From NCBI GenBank assembly GCA_029531795.1, contig JAPEIS010000011.1:310001-374000 (forward strand): a DNA stretch of 64,000 nt, given 5' to 3'. The DNA is from Sclerotinia nivalis. Taxonomy: Eukaryota; Ascomycota; Leotiomycetes; Helotiales; Sclerotiniaceae. This document shows positions 47,528 through 58,549 of the stretch, piece after piece (within the stretch, counting starts at the first letter, position 1; every line of letters begins with the position of its first letter). The position numbers were made by a program, and so were the translations under genes. The notes beneath the pieces were generated by a model that was not told where the DNA came from, ran no database searches, and worked only from the letters and a program-made list of their open reading frames with translations.

Positions 47528-47554
47528 TGTGTGTGTGTGTGATATTTTTCGTCC

Positions 47555-47580
47555 GAGGCTCTGTGCGAAGCACAGGCCTC
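47555..47580 (-). other. 3'-terminal stem-loop of LINE C
   Basis: GAGGCCTGTGC, TTC loop, GCACAGAGCCTC on the minus strand. Identical to copy A. Confidence 0.8.
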
Positions 47581-47957
47581 AAATTCCCAATTGGGACAAA
47601 GGACGCCAGGGGAGGAAGGCCCCTGGGTTTCTAACTAGCTAATCTAAATTTACTAGTATTATATATGCTAAATGCTTCAGCAGGGTTTACATGATTGCCG
47701 TTGCGTATTGAGTTAATCCCTTGGGTAGATATTTCAGCTGTCCTTCACAATACAGTTAGATCCCTCGATTCCTGATCTCCTCTCCTTCGTCATCGCAATC
47801 GAGCTTTTTAATATGGTTTTGTTAATATAAAGATTTTTTTTTTTTTTTAAAGTTTATACAAACTCAATCTTTCCGAACCAAAACCCAACGCCTTATACAA
47901 AGAAAATCCAAAAAAATAATATAAAATAAAAATAAAAATAAAAATCAAAACAATCCT

Positions 47958-50900
47958 TCAATCAATAAATTGTATAGGGAATCGAGGATATATATCCTGA
48001 TAGAACCTTGTAGATTTGAGCCAAACTGCTAGTTTCGCTGTTCCTTTCATACTTCCCAAAAGATAGGGGATGGCTTCAGATGGTGGTAATTTTGAAAAGG
48101 TTTTTTGAGCATTTCCAATTTTACAAAAGTAAAAATGAAGAGGGGATTTTCTTTTCCTATATGAGCATAGCATATAAGCATCTTCGTGATTGAAGCGGTC
48201 GTGATACGCTGCGAAATCGCTGTGTTGAGATCTGGCTGCTAGGATATATCCTAGTATCGTTCGATCAAAAGAAAGCATAATCGATTTGTTATTGTAAATT
48301 ATAAAAAGATCATTATAGTTTAATGGTGTTGTGATTGTTTATAGCTTTGATCTTGCTAATTTAGTATTCGATTTAGCGATCCTTTTCAAAGAGGCAAGAG
48401 TGCAAATAGGATCAGGTGGGGATGGGAGTGCTGTTCCCTCTTTAGCTGTTTTGTCCGCTGTTTCATTTCCGGGGATATTTAGATGCCCAGGAACCTATCG
48501 GATTCGAATTGAACCAGGGCGGGTATGTGGCAAGCGGGGTCTGAGAGGTTAAGCTGTAGTTAGTTCGCAGAATTCTTCAAATACAGATTGAGAGGATCCA
48601 GTGGAATGAGAGCCTAATCGTATAGCAACCTCTAGGTTATCCAAGAAAACCTAGAGGTCTGTAGTGAATCTAGCTAAGGGTAGCTGTATTGCTGTTTGAG
48701 CACCTTTCAAAGTTGTAGCTGCTTCGGCATCGAAGACTTCAGCATTACAGCCTAGTGAGAAAGCCTGTCGATCCATTTGCAGATTGTATTGATAAATCAC
48801 TGATCCACCTTCTGTAGCACCATCCAGAGCTTCGCTTTTCGAACCATCGGAGAAGACTTGCAAATCACTTTTTGGAATCGTAGATATAAACCTTTCGAAA
48901 TCCTTAGCTGCTCGTTCCTTTGAACGACCGAGAAGGCCACCGATCCGGGTTTCTGTGATAATACGCGGTTCTTTGTTCCTCCAAAAGGAAAGAGCAATTG
49001 GATTGATATATTTAGCTTTTGGAAGAGCTAGGATAATTCTTGAAAACCTTGATTCGGCAATTCTGATACCAGCTTTAGCTAGGATGTTTTTGGTTCGGAT
49101 TCGGAGGGGGTGTTTAGGGTCAAGCCGAGCTGTTCGGGCCGCAAAACTTTGGGATATCAGATTGAGCTCTATTTCAGGGGGCATCAGATTTGATTCCTTG
49201 TATAAGGCAGCAGTGTTAATTGTACGGAATACAGGGAGGATTGCTCGAACGCTAATTAGCACAATCTTATTCAAAAGCTTCAAATGTCCATCCATTTGAT
49301 TCGAAATTGTAAGGTTTAGGCCTCGTTTCCTAGTTCGGCCAGGCCACCAGGTTTCGGTTGCAAAATAGCATTTCTTCAGAACACAGGCTATAATCGCTCT
49401 TTGAAGCAAAATTGATAAGATGCCTCGGATTGTCCTTCCAAGCGAACGCACTGCATTCGCAATTGTGAGAGCCTTAGTTGAAAGGACCTGGACATGAGGT
49501 TTGAAACTCAGTTCCCTATCGAAGTAAACCCCCAACCATCTCAATGGGCCTGGTTTCTTCATTATTGAAAGATTTTCTGTATGAATAATAGGGCTTTCGA
49601 TACCTTTCCTGAAGCCTTTGAAGAAGTGAATCAGTTCAGACTTCTTAGGATCGAAAGTGATTCCTTCAGATTTGCCCCAATTCAGAGCCTCCAGCATTTC
49701 AGATCGTAATTGATCACAATTAGATTGTAAACTTGAAGAAAAAGCTACTAATGCAATATCGTCTGCATATTCAAATCTTCGAATAGAATTGTCTAATCAA
49801 AACAAAGGAGCTATATAAAGTATAAAAAGGATAAACGAAATTGAAGAGCCTTGTAGCAAACCATATCCAATATTAGTACTGGGCTTTGTTTCGCTATCAA
49901 GCCGAATACGAATTGATCGATTTGTAGAGAACGATTGAATCCATCGAATTAGATTATCAGGTCATCCTTGTTCTCTGAATCGACGAACTAAGCGTCCTAG
50001 GAGAACAGTATCAAAAGTACTTTTGATATCCATAGTTAATAAAGTAGCTTTAAAACTTGAATTCAAAGCCATTTCTATATTATGTGTAAGGCAAGTTATG
50101 AGATCGATTGATGAATGTAGGGGAAGTGCTCCGAATTGTTGCTTAATTAGTACTTTGAGGGTTATAGCAATCCAGAACATCTTCTTTGTAATCAAACGTT
50201 CGAGATCTTTTCCTAATATTAAGAGTAAGGCTATTGATCTATAAGATCTAGGATTTGTACGATCTGATTTGTTCGGTTTCGAAACAATAGCTACAATCAC
50301 TGATCGGAAGCATTTAGGATGGTGATCTATTTCGAGGTATTTTTGAAAGAATTGTAAGATATATAATTCGATCAATGGCCATACTAATTGTAGGATCTTG
50401 GTAGGGATCTCGTTTATTCCTGGAGCTATATTATCTATACAAAGGATAGCAGTTTGAATATCCTGAATTGTAATAACAAGAAAGGCAATTGAACGAATGG
50501 AAATTGAAGGCAAATCAAATGGGATATCGTTAACTTCAGCTATATTGATTAGCAGATTATTGATGAATAGATCTCTTTTAGTTTGAATTGTTGTAGCAAA
50601 AGAATGATCTAAAGAATCTACTAAAGAAGGAATTCGATATGTTCCAACTGATTGATACCATTTTGTTATTTTAAAGACGTCTTTTATTTCCTTTACTGAA
50701 TCAAATTTGGAAATCCAGAATTCTCTTTTCGCTTTCTTAACCATCTTTCGAAGATTCCATTTCGATTCTAATGAATTGTCAATTCGATTTTTATGAACAA
50801 CTGCTTTACAAGCCTCGTTCCACTATAGTTGGCCTGTATTCCGATCGAGTGATCTTTGAGCTGATCCTATGTATACTGATTGTAGAGCTTGAATGATATC

Positions 50901-51743
50901 TAAAGCTAATTTGTCAAGATCTGTAATTGTATTCAAAGCTAGTAGATCTAGATTCAATAGATTCTCTGTTAATAAAATAGAGAAGAGTTTTTTGTCTAAT
51001 GTATTGATTCGGAGTCTTTGGATCGGGTCCTGAAATCTTGTATTCCAATTCAAAATTATCAATAAGGATCGATGATCGGAAATTGTATCCAAATGCAATA
51101 CAGAAGTTGTATTGGCTGTATATGATCCTGAAAGAAAAGCTAGATCGAAAACATTGCCCAAATTGTGAATAGATTCACCGATTGTAGAAAGAAGATTGAA
51201 AGAATTTGTATCTAACCAGATTGTAAAAGATTCTGCAGAATTTGAATGTGAAGAGCAAAAGGGATTCCATCTCGAATGATGAAGGTTTAGATCCCCTGCA
51301 AGAAATGTAGAATTTAAAATATTCGAAGGTAAATCAAAGAGAGTTTGTATTACTTGGTTCTCATTTGTACAATCTCTAAAAGCATTATAAGTATTAATAA
51401 TTATAAGAATAGAACCAGTTAAAGATTGAATTTGTAAAAATAATAAATCCCGGGAGGATACAGGCTGGAGTTGACTAGCTCGAATACCTGCATTTTTACG
51501 GGTATAAGATATCACACGAGGCCGGGTTTCTTAATTGTCGAGTGGTGTGAAAGTTTCATAAGCAGGATGAGATTTAGTGATTCGGTGTGAGATATCTGAG
51601 AATATATAAGGTTCTTGAATCAGAATTATATCAATACAAGAATCATTGGTTAAGGAAAGTACTAATTCATGTGAAGTAGTGTTTTTAGCTATATTAGCTT
51701 GTAAAATGGTCAATGGTTTAGAAGATAATCTAGGATTATACAT
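47958..51743 (-). pseudogene. LINE C ORF2: endonuclease, RT, RNase H (few stops)
   Basis: Starts at ATG 51743, overlapping the ORF1 stop by 8 nt. Apurinic-type endonuclease: ILQANIAKN, LIQEPY, GDLNLHHSRW and SDHRSL are present. RT: IAPGINEIPTKILQL, MDIKSTFDTVLLG, GYGLLQGSSISFILFILYIAPL and the intact box YADD at 49758-49769. RNase H: VFSDGSKSEALDG, EVFDAEAATTLKGAQTAI and VPGHLNIPGNETADKTAKEG. Open pieces are 51531-51743, 50823-51515, 49962-50744, 48651-49697 and 47958-48278. They are separated by single stops at 51531, 50823, 49962, about 49850, 48651 and two more near 48550, each explainable by C-to-T. All catalytic residues checked remain. Non-functional as it stands. Confidence 0.92.
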
Positions 51744-53229
51744 TAAAAGGAATTGGAAGAGGAGGAGCTTCTAATATTATAAAACGATTAGAAAGATTAA
51801 AAGGAGGTGGTATTAATGAAGATAATATCGAAGAAATTTGGATTGAAGTTGAAGGAACAATAGATTCTTCCATAGGGGAATCGGCTTTTGGGGTTTGAGA
51901 GCATTTTGTATTAGTACAAGCTCTAACCCTAGCTTCTTTTGAGGTTTTCTGAATAGTTTGTTTTTTTGATTTGCTTTTGGGGTCTTTGTGAGTAAGACGA
52001 AGGGGGCAATGTAGATCGTCTGCAAGATGGGGGCCTCCACAATGTAGGCACCTCGCTGAGCAAGCATGGATTGTATTGCATCGGGTTGAATGATTCTTTT
52101 CTGTATATTCGATTGTGTTACAGATTCGGCATCTTTCTGGACGAGAGCAAGCTCGAGTATTGTGCCATTGAAAGCATCGAGTACATTGGATTATCTTGGG
52201 TTTGAAGACGATTTGGGAAATGTTAATTGTAGTTCCTAGAATCCGAAGGTTCTTGGGAAGGGCTGTATATTGCAAAGCTGGAAAACTCAAGAACCAAGTA
52301 GAATTATATAATCCGGATTCTTTGCTTTGTATAGATTCAATTGCTTGGATCGTTTGTTGTCCTGTATTATCGATGATAACGTCGAATATGGTTTCCGATT
52401 CGATTGGGATGATGATCAATTGTTGTGAATCTCCCAGAATTGTGATGGTTTGTAGAATGTAATTCAATCGATAGGTAATCCATGATTGTTGTCGTTCGAT
52501 TTTGCAGGTTTCGAATACTTTTTCGATTATATTTGAAAGGTTTTCTAAAACTGTTAAGTTCGCTAGAGAGTTTGTACATAGTGCGAACCCAGTATTTATT
52601 GCTTGGACTTCTTTCAAAAGTTTAGTATCGTTTCCTAATTGTCCTTTCAATGTACTAAGTACAACAAAGGAACCGGCTTTTCGAGCTGGATAATCGAGTC
52701 CAATTCGAACAAAAAGGCGAGTATCAGTTTTGTGTGAGATTTGAGATTGAGTTTTGGGTTGAGATCCGGTTCGGTTCCCAGTTTTTGGGTTTGTAGATTG
52801 TATAATTGGTGGTAAAGAAGTCGCAGTTTTTTGAGCATAGGTGGAATCCTTGAGATATTGGACTGTAGCAGGGGCTTTTATAGGTTTAGCGGTTTTAGGC
52901 ACGAGTACTGGTTGAAAGGTTTGTACATCAGGGCTAAGGAGATTGACAGAAATTTTGGTAGAAGATTTGGTAGATCGAGAAGGATAAGATCCATTAATAA
53001 ACACATCGAAATGCTTATTTGCTGTAAAAGAGATATCGGTACATAACACAATCAAGGGTTTTCGAAATCGAGCAGGGAGAGCCCGAACTGCTTCGGTATT
53101 GAGATAGTCGTTCCATAGCGAAGCGATAAGGCTAAAAATCTGTTGACCTTCATTTGCTCTATTAGTAGCAGTATTAACTGTATTAATGAGGGCTTGGAAG
53201 AGGAAGGGGGTCGAGGGGGCGGGAGGCAT
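51736..53229 (-). CDS. LINE C ORF1, gag-like nucleic-acid-binding protein
   Basis: The ATG at 53229-53227 lies in GCCACCATGCC, an ideal start context, giving 497 aa; the frame stays open upstream to 53385 but only with a TTG. Roughly residues 350-410 hold three Cys/His knuckles: CTRCFQWHNTRAC, CRICNTIEYTEKNHSTRC and CLHCGGPHLADDLHC. This is the layout of Tad-type LINE ORF1 proteins, which bind element RNA. The N-terminal part (ALINTVNTATNRANEGQQIF) is shared with copies A and B. The stop overlaps the ORF2 start (ATGTATAA), which suggests coupled translation. It is the only intact LINE frame in the window. Confidence 0.9.
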   Translation of the reverse strand: MPPAPSTPFLFQALINTVNTATNRANEGQQIFSLIASLWNDYLNTEAVRALPARFRKPLIVLCTDISFTANKHFDVFINGSYPSRSTKSSTKISVNLLSPDVQTFQPVLVPKTAKPIKAPATVQYLKDSTYAQKTATSLPPIIQSTNPKTGNRTGSQPKTQSQISHKTDTRLFVRIGLDYPARKAGSFVVLSTLKGQLGNDTKLLKEVQAINTGFALCTNSLANLTVLENLSNIIEKVFETCKIERQQSWITYRLNYILQTITILGDSQQLIIIPIESETIFDVIIDNTGQQTIQAIESIQSKESGLYNSTWFLSFPALQYTALPKNLRILGTTINISQIVFKPKIIQCTRCFQWHNTRACSRPERCRICNTIEYTEKNHSTRCNTIHACSARCLHCGGPHLADDLHCPLRLTHKDPKSKSKKQTIQKTSKEARVRACTNTKCSQTPKADSPMEESIVPSTSIQISSILSSLIPPPFNLSNRFIILEAPPLPIPFNV

Positions 53230-53383
53230 GGTGGCGGAAACGCGTCCGTACAGCGCCTGCCGGGGCTGAAAAGTTTCGTTTTTAAATCCTATAGATGATA
53301 AGAACGATCGATTGATCAATAAAAAGCGATAATAAACGCGTTTTTCGAAAAATTCAATTCTTCGAAAATGTTGAAGGTATTCC

Positions 53384-53396
53384 AAGGTAATTGTAG
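53384..53396. repeat. LINE target duplication, copy 3 of 3
   Basis: AAGGTAATTGTAG at the 5' side of LINE C, where the LTR of Z resumes (GAACAAACGAATACAG). Confidence 0.88.
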
Positions 53397-53796
53397 GAAC
53401 AAACGAATACAGACCATATTAGTATCAGATCATGTGATGGAGTATTGGAATTTCGAAGGCTTTCAATGCTCCTAGAGTATTGAAGCTTCGAAGGCTTTCA
53501 ATGCTTCTGGAGCATTAGAGTTTCGAAGGCTCCCAATGCTTCTGGAGTATTGGAGCTTCGAGGGCTTCTAAAACTCCCAAAATACGAAGGTCTATATAAG
53601 TAGAATGGATTCCTTTATTTGTAGAGCTTCGTGCTCAAGAACAATCATTAGTTTAAACACTATAGTTATTATATAATATAATCGTTATATTTTTATTCTC
53701 ATTAAGCTCTTGTTTGATCTTTAGTAGAAATTATTATGGCCTTTCTATAAGTCCTTTGATCACTTTTTAGTGATAAAGGATTGTAGCGGCGTAATA
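53384..53796 (+). repeat. element Z 3' LTR, right piece
   Basis: Continues the LTR after the two LINEs, matching 35374-35786. Contains the 4 x 35-bp minisatellite at 53439-53578, a TATATAAG box and the end CGTAATA, followed by TATAT at 53797-53801. Confidence 0.9.
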
Positions 53797-53939
53797 TATA
53801 TCTAATCAAATAATTTTATTTCCTGGTTAATAGATTATACAGAAATTATATTGAAATAGAAATTCGGATTATTGCATCTATTATTGATTAAGAGCTTTTA
53901 TAATCATAAAATACTCGAGATTCTTATAATCAATAAGAA

Positions 53940-54960
53940 TCTCGAATTCCTTTTGTGAACTCTAGAACTTCGAACGCCATTCTTCTATTACCTTAATAAT
54001 AACGAGTAGTTCCTTATTATAGATCTTATAATTGTATTCCACTACTATATATTTAAATGAAAAGTAAATGATTGAATACAAAACATTATCATCATTATAT
54101 TGCGAAAGAACTCTTTTTAAAGCCCAATCGGAAGTATCAATTTCCAAAACAGTTTTCTATCTATAATCGAAATAGACCAAAACCAATACTATTATGAAAA
54201 CCCTTTTAAAGCATCAAAAACCTTTGTATAATCTGCAATCCAATCCTATATAATGTTCTTTTGCAAAAGATCGTTGAAAGAATAACAAATTTTTGAAAAA
54301 TCTTTTATAAAACATCAATAGAAGTTAACGAAATTAAGAAATCGTTGTAAATCCTTTACACACAAAAACAATTTCCAAAATATAATAATTGTAACCTTTT
54401 CTTAATCCATTTCGATATCTTCGATTGTAATAATAAAACCCAAATACTTTGTTTTCGTAATTTCGAATTCGCATTTGTTAATATCAATCTGTAATCCAGC
54501 ATTTATTAGTTTTTGAATCACTTAACGAATATACTTCTTATATTCTATAGGATTATTAAAGTAGATTAAGATATCATCGAAATATACAATACAATATTTA
54601 TCTAATTCGTCGAAAAGCGTATGATTAATATAATATTGGAACAATGCAAATGTATTATAGAGACCGAAAAACATAACTAGAGATTCAAAAAAACCAAAAC
54701 GAATGATGAATATAGTTTTCCATTTATCCCTTTCAACGATTCGCAATTTATTGAACGCTGCAATAATATCAAGCTTAATGTAAATTTTTGTATTACAAAA
54801 AGCATCTAGTATTTCACGAATAATGGGTAATAAATAGCGATTCTTTATAATAACGTTATTGAATCCTCGATAATCTTAACAGATGCAGACCCCCTCTTCA
54901 AACTTGGCAATCAATAGCAAAGAAGAGGTGTACCATGATTTCGATTCCTAAATGAACCTT
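53940..54960 (-). pseudogene. element Y RT and RNase H
   Basis: RT is at 54522-54746: ERDKWKTIFIIRFGFFESLV, then YCIVYFDDILIYFNN with both catalytic aspartates kept. RNase H is at 53962-54147: [38 protein letters not shown]. The frame is broken by stops between and around these parts. It is cut at 53802 by element Z; the integrase resumes at 34.6 kb. Confidence 0.85.
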
Positions 54961-57058
54961 TTGAAAAGATTATTATCGAATCATTTGTATACTATCATCA
55001 ACTTTATTGATGATAGAGAACGGTTTTTGAAATAAAGTAATTCTTTATCAAGTATCAACTCAATCTTATGATCCCAGACTCAACGAGACAACAATCTATC
55101 TGTATAACATAGAAAAAAGACAGGAAGTTTATCTTGTAATTATACAAAAAGTCTTTATCGTATTTAATCATTACTAAAAAAAGATTTACTAATTAAAAAT
55201 TTGTCGATATCAACCTCAGAGACCTTCCATAGATAAAGTAGCTTATAACAATCATATACAAAATCATAAAGTTATAATAAAGTTTTAAAGAGCATCTTTA
55301 TTATATTATCTTATTTTTATAAAATCGATCGAAAATCCTCTTCTGTAAATATCGGGAACAATATAATCTATCGCAAATGATCTTGTTCAATAGTTTTCTA
55401 TACAGTATCTAATTCATCCTATATCAATTAAATAATCCGAACATTATCTTATTAGCAGAACAAAACAAAGCTAGAAACTTGCAACCAACAAATATCGTCC
55501 ATATTTAGGTTTGTATCCTTGTAGATAAATATAAAAAATTCCTCAACAAAAAACAAAGGCAAATGGTTTTTTGGATTGTAAACAAAACGACATCGATCTG
55601 CAACCTTCAAAATCGATTTTGGATATAGACAATTAGGAATCATTTGTGTTTGATTATTTGATTCCCTATAGTGCTTTGTTTGATAATGATTTATATCAGA
55701 TATTAAACCTTACTGAAATTCGAGATCAATAAAAGAATCATCAGATTGTAATATATAATCTTTATTTAATATCTCTTCGATAGAAGGTTTTTTATAAAGA
55801 GCTTTTTTAAAAATAAAAGGCATTTGAATAAATAAAGAATCGATATCATCCTTTAGACAATCTTCGATATAGAGAAAGCGATATTTATAATCCGTATATT
55901 TAGTTTTTATATTAAGATCAATAAAGAATTTATTTAAAGATTTGATAATATCGATAATCTATTGTAGAGTAACTTTTGCTAGATCCTTTTGTTCTTTGAC
56001 TGGAGATGGGATTGTTGATACAATAACTAACTCTGAATTATAATACGCCGAACAATTGGAAATATAATAATTTGAAGAAAATATTAAACTCATTTCTATC
56101 CAATTGATAATAAGATTGTAACATTGTAATTATAGTAAACCAAAGATTAACAATATCTCTAATGAAAATTAAATGATATAAAAAGATCAATATTTATAAT
56201 GATCCCCCATAACGATTTCCATTACAAAATATTTTGTAATTCTGTCGACGATCTTTCTATTAGCAAATCAAAGCTTACAAAGAAAAAGTAAGAATTGTAT
56301 TTTAATATTATATTTGAAAACAAAAGAACAATCAACAAAAACTTCCCTGAAACATTTACTATCGATGAGATTTATAACAATAAAAGGGTTTTCATATATA
56401 AAGAATATAATAGTTTTAACAAATAGAAATTTGCTATTCATAAAATTGAACTACAATAATTCATATTTATCTATTTCTCGATTTACCTTTTTACCTTTAA
56501 TATTTCTCTACAAACGATTTTTTATAGAGATTAATCTTTTCCCTGTTTAGAACTTTCCTTGATTGAATCAAATGTAAAAACAATCTCCTCTGATTCGATA
56601 TAGCCTTGTTATTATACCTGATTCAGATATTGTTGGTCTTGTACCCAATTACCAGTATATCCTCCTCGAAATTCATTGCGATCATTGTTAAACTTATTGG
56701 TGCTTCGGAAAGCCAGGGCAGCAGTATATTGAACGAAAACCAGATTAATTGAAGCGACAATATTATAATTAGAAAAAGTATTAATAGAAGCCTGTTTACC
56801 GAAAAGAAGATTACTATTGATATCATAAATAGTATAATAATCAATCTGAAGATAATCGATCCTATTACAATAATTACAAGAAACTATAGGATTAAACTTC
56901 TTTTTCTTATTTTGTTGATTTTTTTATTGTTGTCCTTTTTGTTTCATTATATTGAGATCTATAAGATCATCATTATCAACAACAAATGTATTACCAGAAT
57001 TTTTGTTATAATATTCGACGTTACGAAGATTCTGATTTCAAATAGAGAATTTCTTTTG

Positions 57059-57457
57059 CTAACTATCAATATCGTCGATAATGCAAAGATTCGAATCATC
57101 AATGATCAAAGTTCGAAGAGGGGTAATAACCTTTTGTTTTATTGTATTAATAATCTCATAATCAGACTTGTAGCAAAAGTTAGTTAGGTGAGACAATGTA
57201 AAAAAGAAAACTGAAAAGGATTTCTTTGAATTTATAGAAAGTTTATCGAATTTGAACGAAGCTTCCCTTTCAATATCCACAGAGATATATAATTTGTTCA
57301 ATTTGGTCAAAAACGAAGCAACAGAATCGAAACAAATAAAATCGTCAACAAATCTGGTGATATCCGTAATATATTCTTGTCGTATTTGATTATTGAAAAG
57401 ACTGATAATATAACTAATCTTCTTTTGTTCAAAAGCAAAGAATTGTAAATCGATCAT
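57059..57457 (-). pseudogene. element Y gag fragment
   Basis: 132-aa frame with the gag pattern: FLTKLNKLYISVDIEREASF, then SFSVFFFTLSHLTNF and YEIINTIKQKV. It lies between the leader and the decayed protease region of Y. The adjoining frame at 57454-57729 is probably upstream gag sequence or an overlapping frame. Confidence 0.65.
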
Positions 57458-57936
57458 TTAGTAGAATTGCAAACCCAATTTCCAGGATTAATAATCCTTT
57501 TGGCAAACGAGAATATTAGATCTTTCGCCTTTAAAAACAGATGGATCCTTTTGAGTTTAATAGAGAATAATCGGTTTCTGATCAATAGCAACACCACCGG
57601 CGTCCAATTAAGCTTGCTTGTTAGCCAAGGTACAAAAAAGCCTGATGTTTTCCGTTTTGCATTCCTCGATCTTATTTGTTTAAATAACAATATAAATAAT
57701 TTGAATAATAAAACGATCTTCGATAACAAAGAAAATATAATTCAGATAAACAATTTATTCGTCAAAACCGATAGTAAGATTTAACATTACCAAAGCATCC
57801 AATTCTGCTAAGATTTATATAATAGTAGACTATTGACCAAAGACTCGTTGGATTCCGGCACGAACTCCCTCGATAGAAATAAAAATCGTACCACCAGCAA
57901 ATATAGAATTAGAAACCATTGTAAAAAGAATTGCAA

Positions 57937-58195
57937 TTGTACAAAAGCAATCAATAGAGAAAATGCAACTATACAAAAGTAACGCATATATAAAGTACGA
58001 TTGTACAAAAGCAATCAAAAACAGACACAAAAGCCTGCGAATAAATATGATAGCACAGAAACAATCAGAGATCAAAAGTTGTACAAAAGCAAATAAAAAA
58101 GCTACACAAAAGTAAATAAAAAACACAATTGCACAAAAGCAAGCGAATTACGATGGCGCAAAAGCAATCGAAAACAGATACAGAAGCCTGCAGAT
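57937..58195 (-). repeat. degenerate repeats in the element Y leader
   Basis: The word ACAAAAGCAATC and variants recur about eight times. A longer unit with AGCAATCAAAAACAGA and AAGCCTGC occurs at about 58011-58042 and again at 58162-58193. It lies between the 5' LTR and gag of Y. Confidence 0.75.
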
Positions 58196-58255
58196 GATTT
58201 GGTAAGACCAAATCACTTTGTAAAGTGACGGGGCCTTTGAAAGGGTAGTACAAAC

Positions 58256-58418
58256 TATTACGATAAAGGAAAAGGTGAATATAGAATTGATCTATAATTG
58301 TACTACAAAGAGAGGAAGAAGGTTAAGAAGGTGACCTGACTATATAGAAGTGAGTGTATGCATATGTGCCTAAGGCACACATGATCACGTGCAGGTGAAG
58401 GGAGATGAACCCGTAACA
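58256..58418 (-). repeat. element Y 5' LTR
   Basis: 163 bp. Read on the minus strand it begins TGTTACGGGTTCATC and ends CGTAATA. Pairs with 33079-33241. Confidence 0.88.
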
Positions 58419-58549
58419 GAAAATGCTCAACATTCAGATCAGTTTTATTTCCCCTTTCCTTAAATACTTCTGTATCTATATAAGAAGGATACAAATAATC
58501 AAAACAATAGAACTAATCCAAACTTATTGAAAACGAATTTCTCAATGTA

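Larger units (their letters stand above)
47528..53383 (-). mobile_element. Tad-like LINE copy C, full length, youngest copy
   Basis: 5,856 bp on the minus strand. 5' untranslated region of about 154 bp, intact ORF1, ORF2 with few stops, 3' untranslated region with an AAAAAT microsatellite, an A-run, a conserved hairpin and a terminal CA repeat (TG on the plus strand at 47528-47542). Less decayed than copies A and B over its whole length. Confidence 0.93.
35300..53796 (+). mobile_element. Ty3/gypsy element Z, inserted in Y and carrying LINEs B and C
   Basis: A plus-strand element of about 6.7 kb net. The 5' LTR is 35300-35786; the 3' LTR starts at 41544, is interrupted at 41630, and resumes at 53384 to end at 53796. 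Internal order is gag, protease, RT, RNase H, integrase, chromodomain and polypurine tract. LTR ends are TGTTACG and CGTAATA (from CGTAACA). A TATAT duplication flanks it. Heavily RIP-damaged. Confidence 0.92.
33079..58418 (-). mobile_element. Ty3/gypsy element Y, split by element Z
   Basis: Two 163-bp LTRs (33079-33241 and 58256-58418) enclose a minus-strand element of about 6.8 kb once the Z insertion is removed. Order from the right: LTR, repeat-rich leader, gag, decayed protease region (about 55.0-57.0 kb), RT, RNase H, [Z], integrase, chromodomain, polypurine tract (minus strand AAGGAGGGGATAC), LTR. No matching 5-bp target duplication was found outside the LTRs. Confidence 0.88.

Noticed and set aside
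57808..58253. Three minus-strand frames rich in Phe, Leu and Cys
   Set aside because: They translate the repeated ACAAAAGCAATC words of the Y leader.
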